From NCBI GenBank assembly GCA_023213315.1, contig JAKCPI010031656.1, positions 93,401 through 157,400 of the forward strand: a stretch of DNA of 64,000 nt. The letters run 5' to 3'. A program made the translations under genes and the position numbers. This document shows, piece after piece, positions 60,107-64,000 of the stretch. The notes under the pieces were generated by a model. That model did not search any database. It saw nothing but the letters and a program-made list of their open reading frames with translations, and was not told where the DNA came from. Every line of letters begins with the position of its first letter. The stretch's first letter is position 1. This DNA comes from Euborellia annulipes. Taxonomy: Eukaryota; Arthropoda; Insecta; Dermaptera; Anisolabididae.

Positions 60107-60159
60107 CAAACAGCATTTGTCCTGATGAGGGCCTGAATATCGGCCGAAACGTCGACAAA
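60107..60159 (+). ncRNA. Hammerhead ribozyme, canonical core
   Basis: Stem I TTTGTC (60116-60121) with GACAAA (60154-60159), core CTGATGA (60122-60128), extra G, stem II GGCC...GGCC, GAAA (60146-60149), C-GTC with cleavage after C 60153. Sense to TIMP, so present in its pre-mRNA, but the opposing arm could pair with it and block folding. Confidence 0.87.
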
Positions 60160-60366
60160 CATATGAAATAAAGATAAATATAATTTTCTTTATTGTTTTT
60201 GGCTGCCTGGATATCCTCACCACTCATCAAGTTATTTTTTTTTAAGTTATATTAAAGAGTACAAATACACACTGCCACTATTCCTATTTTTTGAGTTTTT
60301 ACAATTTTTTTTCGCGATACGGCAAAATTTTTTCTACAGCCACGGGTCGCACTTTGGAAAACCCTG

Positions 60367-61344
60367 AGACAGCGCATTTAAAAAGGCTGTTTAAATAAAA
60401 GTCTTTTTCAAAGATTACTTTTATATGAGATGCCCTCACTCATTACTTTTATATCCAATTAAACTTAAATATTTACATAAAACAATCAAAATTTACTTTT
60501 TCTACATTCCATTGTCCAGGATCATTAGGGTGGATGACTACAACCAAGTAATTATGCGTGGTAGGAGGGGGATTATTTGTATCATTTTTAAAGAATATAA
60601 AATATTTTTTATCTAACTACGTTTAATTTCCAATACTCTACAATTATTTATTTATTTATTTATTTTTTTAGTTTACACAGAGAGAGAGAGAGGGTGAAGT
60701 TAAAGCTCTGGTTTAAAAAAAAGTTGTTTCGAATTGCTATAGAACACAAAAAATGTTTCCTTCTATAATACAGTATGAAAAAAAGACATAAAAAATTTTA
60801 AAATTCCGATTTTACACAGCATGTTTGTTAAACATTGAAATATTTATTATGTATGATGTTTTAATTTCTATAACTTTATTGAATCAGGTAATAAACATCA
60901 CAAACCATACGATATCAGAATTTTAAGAAATATTAAAAAATTTAAAAAAAAAATATATTTTTTTTTAATTTGCCTTCTCTGCTGCTGAGAGCATTGAGGT
61001 GTTTTCTTGATGTACTATCTATTGCAATATTATTGTGACTAAAGCCCGGTAGTTAGGCAGTAACAGCACTAAAGCTTTCTTGTCTTTGAGAGAAATAACT
61101 TGTTTAAAGTAGACCGAAAGAGACTTTTTAACCTTTTTAAACTATTGAAATTATCTTGTTACAAAATGCATTAATTTTCTTCAATTACTATAATCAATTG
61201 ACTTAAAAATGTTTAAATCGTTTTTCTTTTTATCATAAGTGAAAAATTCTCCTCCCTTAAAAAAATTATCCTTTTTCGAACCACTTGGTAATAAAATTTA
61301 AGGTACCTAAAATTTCTGGCTCTAAAAATTCAAGTTTTATACCA
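60367..61344. other. TIMP intron with a foldback fragment
   Basis: (TTTA)n at 60648-60671 and (GA)n at 60680-60694. 61009-61060 repeats one arm of the element at 53062 (GTACTATCTATTGCAATA, AAAGCCCGGTAGTTAGGC). No exon is seen. Confidence 0.5.
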
Positions 61345-61485
61345 CTTGGAATTTTGTTCGTTCGCAACAACTTAATTTATTAAGCAAATATTTCCAAGAG
61401 TAAGACACCGCCCATCCTTCGGTGTCATTTGACTTGGAAATATTTGCTTAATAAATTAAGTTGTTGCGAACGGACAAAATTCCAC
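61345..61485. repeat. Perfect long hairpin
   Basis: Arms of about 53 bp (61345-61398 and 61433-61485) differ at one or two positions and contain CGCAACAACTTAATTTATTA. An inner GACACCG...CGGTGTC hairpin fills the spacer. No target duplication or ribozyme core is visible. High arm identity suggests a recent origin or gene conversion. Confidence 0.8.
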
Positions 61486-61872
61486 ACGATTAAATTTTTT
61501 TTTCGTATAACTTAATAATATTATATGAGAAGATTTTTAATAAATAAAATCGTTGAGTGTTTACACCTTGGTATACACCAAAATATATAGTGATGTTTAA
61601 TGATTTTACGCGCGAGAATTATAGCCTGTAAACATCAGTTTTATATATTTTAATAAGCTTTGACTTGGCTATAAGGTAATAAATTTCAATTCATTGCCTG
61701 ATGAATGGGAATAAATTCATATTTAAAAAAAAAAAATTCTAATTTAAAGATGAATTAATAATATCCAACGGGTTGAGATTTTAAAAACGTCAATAGATGA
61801 AATGAACATCGCGATTTTGAAAGGACCTCCCGGTGCTATTTGAAATGTAAATGCATTTTCTTTTTTTTATAG

Positions 61873-62109
61873 ATGTCTCCGGAAGCCCATAAAGGTCTGC
61901 TGAACCGAACAGTATACACTCCGCCCCATAGCGGAATGTGCGGGCTGCCCTTGAAACCTGGCAAAGAACTGATTCTTCTAAGTGGACACATGAGGAATGG
62001 ACACCCGGTGGTCGCCTGGTGCTCCAGCCTCTTCTCTCCATGGAACAAACTCACCAGGAGGCAGCGTAAAGGCATCCTGAAGCTCTACGGCGCCCACTGC
62101 GAATGCCAG
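61873..62109 (+). CDS. TIMP, third coding exon (end of N-terminal domain)
   Basis: Adds 79 residues in phase 0 between the acceptor TTTTTTTTATAG and the donor CAG|GTACCA. It supplies the middle and end of the inhibitory domain: NRTVYTPPHSGMCG with Cys70, GKELILLSGHM, then VVAWCSSLFSPWNKLTRRQR with Cys97, and YGAHCECQ with Cys123 and Cys125. In known TIMPs Cys1 pairs with the cysteine at 70, Cys3 with the one near 99, Cys13 with the one near 124. NRT is a glycosylation sequon. The ATG at the exon start is an internal Met. The C-terminal domain must lie right of the window. Confidence 0.94.
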
Positions 62110-62111
62110 GT

Positions 62112-62527
62112 ACCAGCACCTCGCCTTTTTTTTGCAACATTTATTCATTCATTCATTATAATCGCCAAGTGGAAATTGAAATTTTAATTAATTTCTTTGA
62201 TGCCTTTGTCTTTGAATTGCATTCATGATAATAGAATACGAAAAATTAGTTAGCTCGAAAGTTTTAATTAATATTTTTTATATCTTTTATTCCTTGTGTG
62301 CATTCATTTTATTTTATTACATCAAAAATGCATAATTCAATATTAAACAGTAGTACTTTTTCTAAAGTAAATATTTAATCCATTGGGTAGGTAGGGTCAG
62401 AATTTTTTGCCTATTTATAAAATTTAATATAGAAGTTTTTCCGTTACACTCAGGGGCTAAATGCAAATGCGAATAACGTTACAAGTAGCTAAAAGTGCAA
62501 TTTTTTCTCTTCTCAGCCTAAATTTGT
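62112..62527. other. TIMP intron, no feature seen
   Basis: AT-rich sequence after the donor at 62110. (ATTC)n-like sequence at 62143-62156. Nothing else supported. Confidence 0.5.
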
Positions 62528-62531
62528 TTAA

Positions 62532-62923
62532 GGTGCGCGTCTCGAAAAGTCGTTAGAACACTAATGACTACCGAGTTACTCGAGGCAGCAAGAGATGGCG
62601 TTAGTTTTTCCCATAGGAATACAAGGGATTTATTCCATTTTATTTTAAAGTTTCCAGCTAATTAATTAAGGGTAGAAAATTAATTATTTTTTAGCACAAT
62701 GATTACTAATTTAATTATCTATAAGATATAGAGCGAATTTTTTAAAAATATCTTTTATTTAATGCGATTAATCTAAAAAAAAAATTTATTTTTTCGAAAA
62801 TCAAAAAAAGGGCTTCTATAAGTTGTAGATATTTTAAATAGCTTTTTTAAAAAAAATTTGAGGTCGATAGCTTCAAAATTGTGGCCGCTGGAATCTCCCA
62901 AAAAGCACCCCGAGACGCGCACC
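62532..62923. mobile_element. TTAA-flanked TIR element
   Basis: GGTGCGCGTCTCG and CGAGACGCGCACC are exact inverted ends, each bordered by TTAA (62528-62531 and 62924-62927). TTAA is the target of piggyBac elements, but the TIR starts with GG rather than CC, so the class is uncertain. No coding capacity. Confidence 0.7.
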
Positions 62924-63011
62924 TTAAAGATAGAATTAGCCTATAGAACTATATTAATTAAAACCCTCGGAGTAAATTGGGAATTTAATCTGTTATTATA
63001 ATAAATAATGA

Positions 63012-63385
63012 CAGAAATGAAGAGCCATGCAGCCAGGTAGGAAGCCTTTATTATTAAATCAAACTCAAATACAAGTCGTTTCGGTCAATTTTATTTTGCC
63101 ATCTTAAGAGTTATAAAAAAATGTAAAATCGTCTGTCCATAAGCCAGTCATATACATAGCTTATGTATAATTTTTTGCAAATGCAAATATATTTATTGAT
63201 ACATTGTTTTGTAAATAAGCTATTGTATATGACTAGCTTATGGACAGAATTAACAACTCTATTTTCTTTTTTAACTCTTACACAACTGAAGATGGCTTTA
63301 AAATTGGCCGAAATCTTGTGATAAAGGCGTTTGGTTTAATAATAGAGGCTTCCCACCTGGCTGCATTCCTCTTCATTTCTTTGAA
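63012..63385. mobile_element. Foldback element with decayed hammerheads
   Basis: Outer arms (63012-63060 and 63335-63385) carry GCAGCCAGGTAGGAAGCC and GGCTTCCCACCTGGCTGC. Left minus-strand copy: core CTTAAGA (63108-63102), G5 lost, GAAA 63082-63079. Right plus-strand copy: CTGAAGA (63286-63292), stem II GGCT...GGCC, GAAA (63310-63313), but the cleavage region TCTT has lost its pairing. A central hairpin of CATAAGC/GCTTATG sequences adds to the fold. Both ribozymes are probably dead. Confidence 0.75.
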
Positions 63386-63400
63386 TGAATTCTACACAGC

Positions 63401-63777
63401 CATAGGCGCCGGAACTGGGGGGGCAGGGTACATTGCCCCCCTGGCATCCTACGGGGGGCGGAGGGGGGGGCAAAATTTCTTCTTTTATTTCATTTATTAT
63501 TAAAAATGATATATTTTTACTTTTGAGAAATAAAATCTTCTAAATTAAAAGAGTAAGAAATTCATTTTTTTCCAAATTTTTTCCAAAAATTTTTGAAAAA
63601 TCACTACCAAATTTTTTAAAATTTTAATTTTATTAAAATTGTGATTTTATTTAAAATTTTTAAAGTTTTATAGTAGATTTGTTTTTGTTTTATACTATTT
63701 AAACATATTAAATTATTTTAATTTTCTAAAAAAATTTTTTTGCCCCCCCCTGATTCAAATTCGTTCCGGCGCCCCTG
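63401..63777. mobile_element. hAT-type MITE
   Basis: TIRs CATAGGCGCCGGAAC and GTTCCGGCGCCCCTG match at 13 of 15, flanked by a perfect 8-bp duplication TACACAGC (63393-63400 and 63778-63785). G- and C-runs lie inside both ends. It inserted 15 bp from the foldback element. Confidence 0.92.
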
Positions 63778-64000
63778 TACACAGCCATTTTCTTCATTAA
63801 TTATTAAAATAAATAGACTGATTTATGGATCGCTGTAGTCCACCTTCGAATTACCTAGCGCCTAGCCAGAGCCCTAAACTCTCAGGAGGAAGAAAATAAT
63901 TAATTTTTAAGAAGCTTTTTAAACTCTTTTCGTCAATTTTTTCCCAAGAAAGCACTTAGTATAAGGAAGTAAGGAAAAGGCTGAAGCTTATTATTAATTT

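Larger units (their letters stand above)
59971..60225. mobile_element. Near-perfect foldback with two intact hammerhead ribozymes
   Basis: Two 119-bp arms (59971-60089 and 60107-60225) are almost identical inverted repeats around a 17-nt spacer. Each has a complete hammerhead pointing outward and a GGCTGCCTGG box about 48 nt past the cleavage site. A 14-bp direct repeat ATCAAGTTATTTTT lies on both sides (59927-59940, 30 bp before the left arm; 60226-60239, directly after the right arm), which suggests insertion by target-primed reverse transcription. It lies in the TIMP intron between the second and third coding exons. Confidence 0.87.
59816..60366. mobile_element. hAT-like element interrupted by a ribozyme foldback
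   Basis: CAGCGTTTCCCAAACTTTTT at the left and CACTTTGGAAAACCCTG at the right are imperfect inverted repeats of a common hAT terminal type. The flanks (AGAAAATG and AGACAGCG) match at only 5 of 8 positions, so the copy is old. It is split by the foldback element 59971-60225. Confidence 0.55.

Noticed and set aside
43047..62109. Synapsin exon on the minus strand
   Set aside because: Expected from known TIMP nesting, but I recognised no synapsin-domain sequence on the minus strand in this window.
61873..62187. Independent 104-codon gene starting at ATG 61873
   Set aside because: The ATG follows directly after a splice acceptor, the sequence is the middle of a TIMP inhibitory domain, and the frame runs past a donor at 62110 into intron sequence.

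Overview
This window is AT-rich eukaryotic DNA, most likely from an arthropod. The evidence is one spliced gene with GT-AG introns, a TATA box plus a TCAGTC initiator, and a dense mix of SINEs, hAT and other TIR transposons, foldback elements and Penelope-like retroelement remnants. No bacterial, phage or CRISPR feature is present. I cannot name the species. Nearly all open frames of 60-110 codons are transposon sequence or chance frames.

Gene content: one host gene is recognisable, a tissue inhibitor of metalloproteinases (TIMP) on the + strand. The start-codon exon is 43047-43174, the second coding exon 50395-50483 and the third 61873-62109. They splice in frame into 146 codons: a 20-residue signal peptide and the whole N-terminal inhibitory domain, with cysteines at mature positions 1, 3, 13, 70, 97, 123 and 125. 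The C-terminal part lies beyond the right edge. A candidate promoter and 45-nt noncoding first exon lie at 32201-32278, giving introns of about 10.8, 7.2 and 11.4 kb.

Layout: 1-32200 is upstream DNA filled with repeats; 32234-62109 is the visible part of TIMP; 62110-64000 is the next intron. Repeats include three tRNA-derived SINE families (called A, B and C here), three copies of a 260-bp hAT MITE, at least six other TIR elements with perfect 8-bp target duplications, TIR elements with TAA, TA or TTAA duplications, and a family (called H here) whose two ends are hairpins and whose interior carries TGTC-type microsatellites.

Most interesting: the window holds a series of hammerhead self-cleaving ribozyme motifs, seven with every core nucleotide intact (13154, 18181, 28888, 33804, 45402, 60037, 60107) plus several decayed ones. 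Many sit as outward-facing pairs in inverted-repeat elements. One pair flanks a minus-strand reading frame resembling the C-terminal GIY-YIG endonuclease of Penelope-like retroelements, which identifies the family. The seven intact-core copies share an extra nucleotide before stem II and a loopless stem III, and several carry a GGCTGCCTG-like box downstream. Three intact-core copies lie in TIMP introns in the sense direction.
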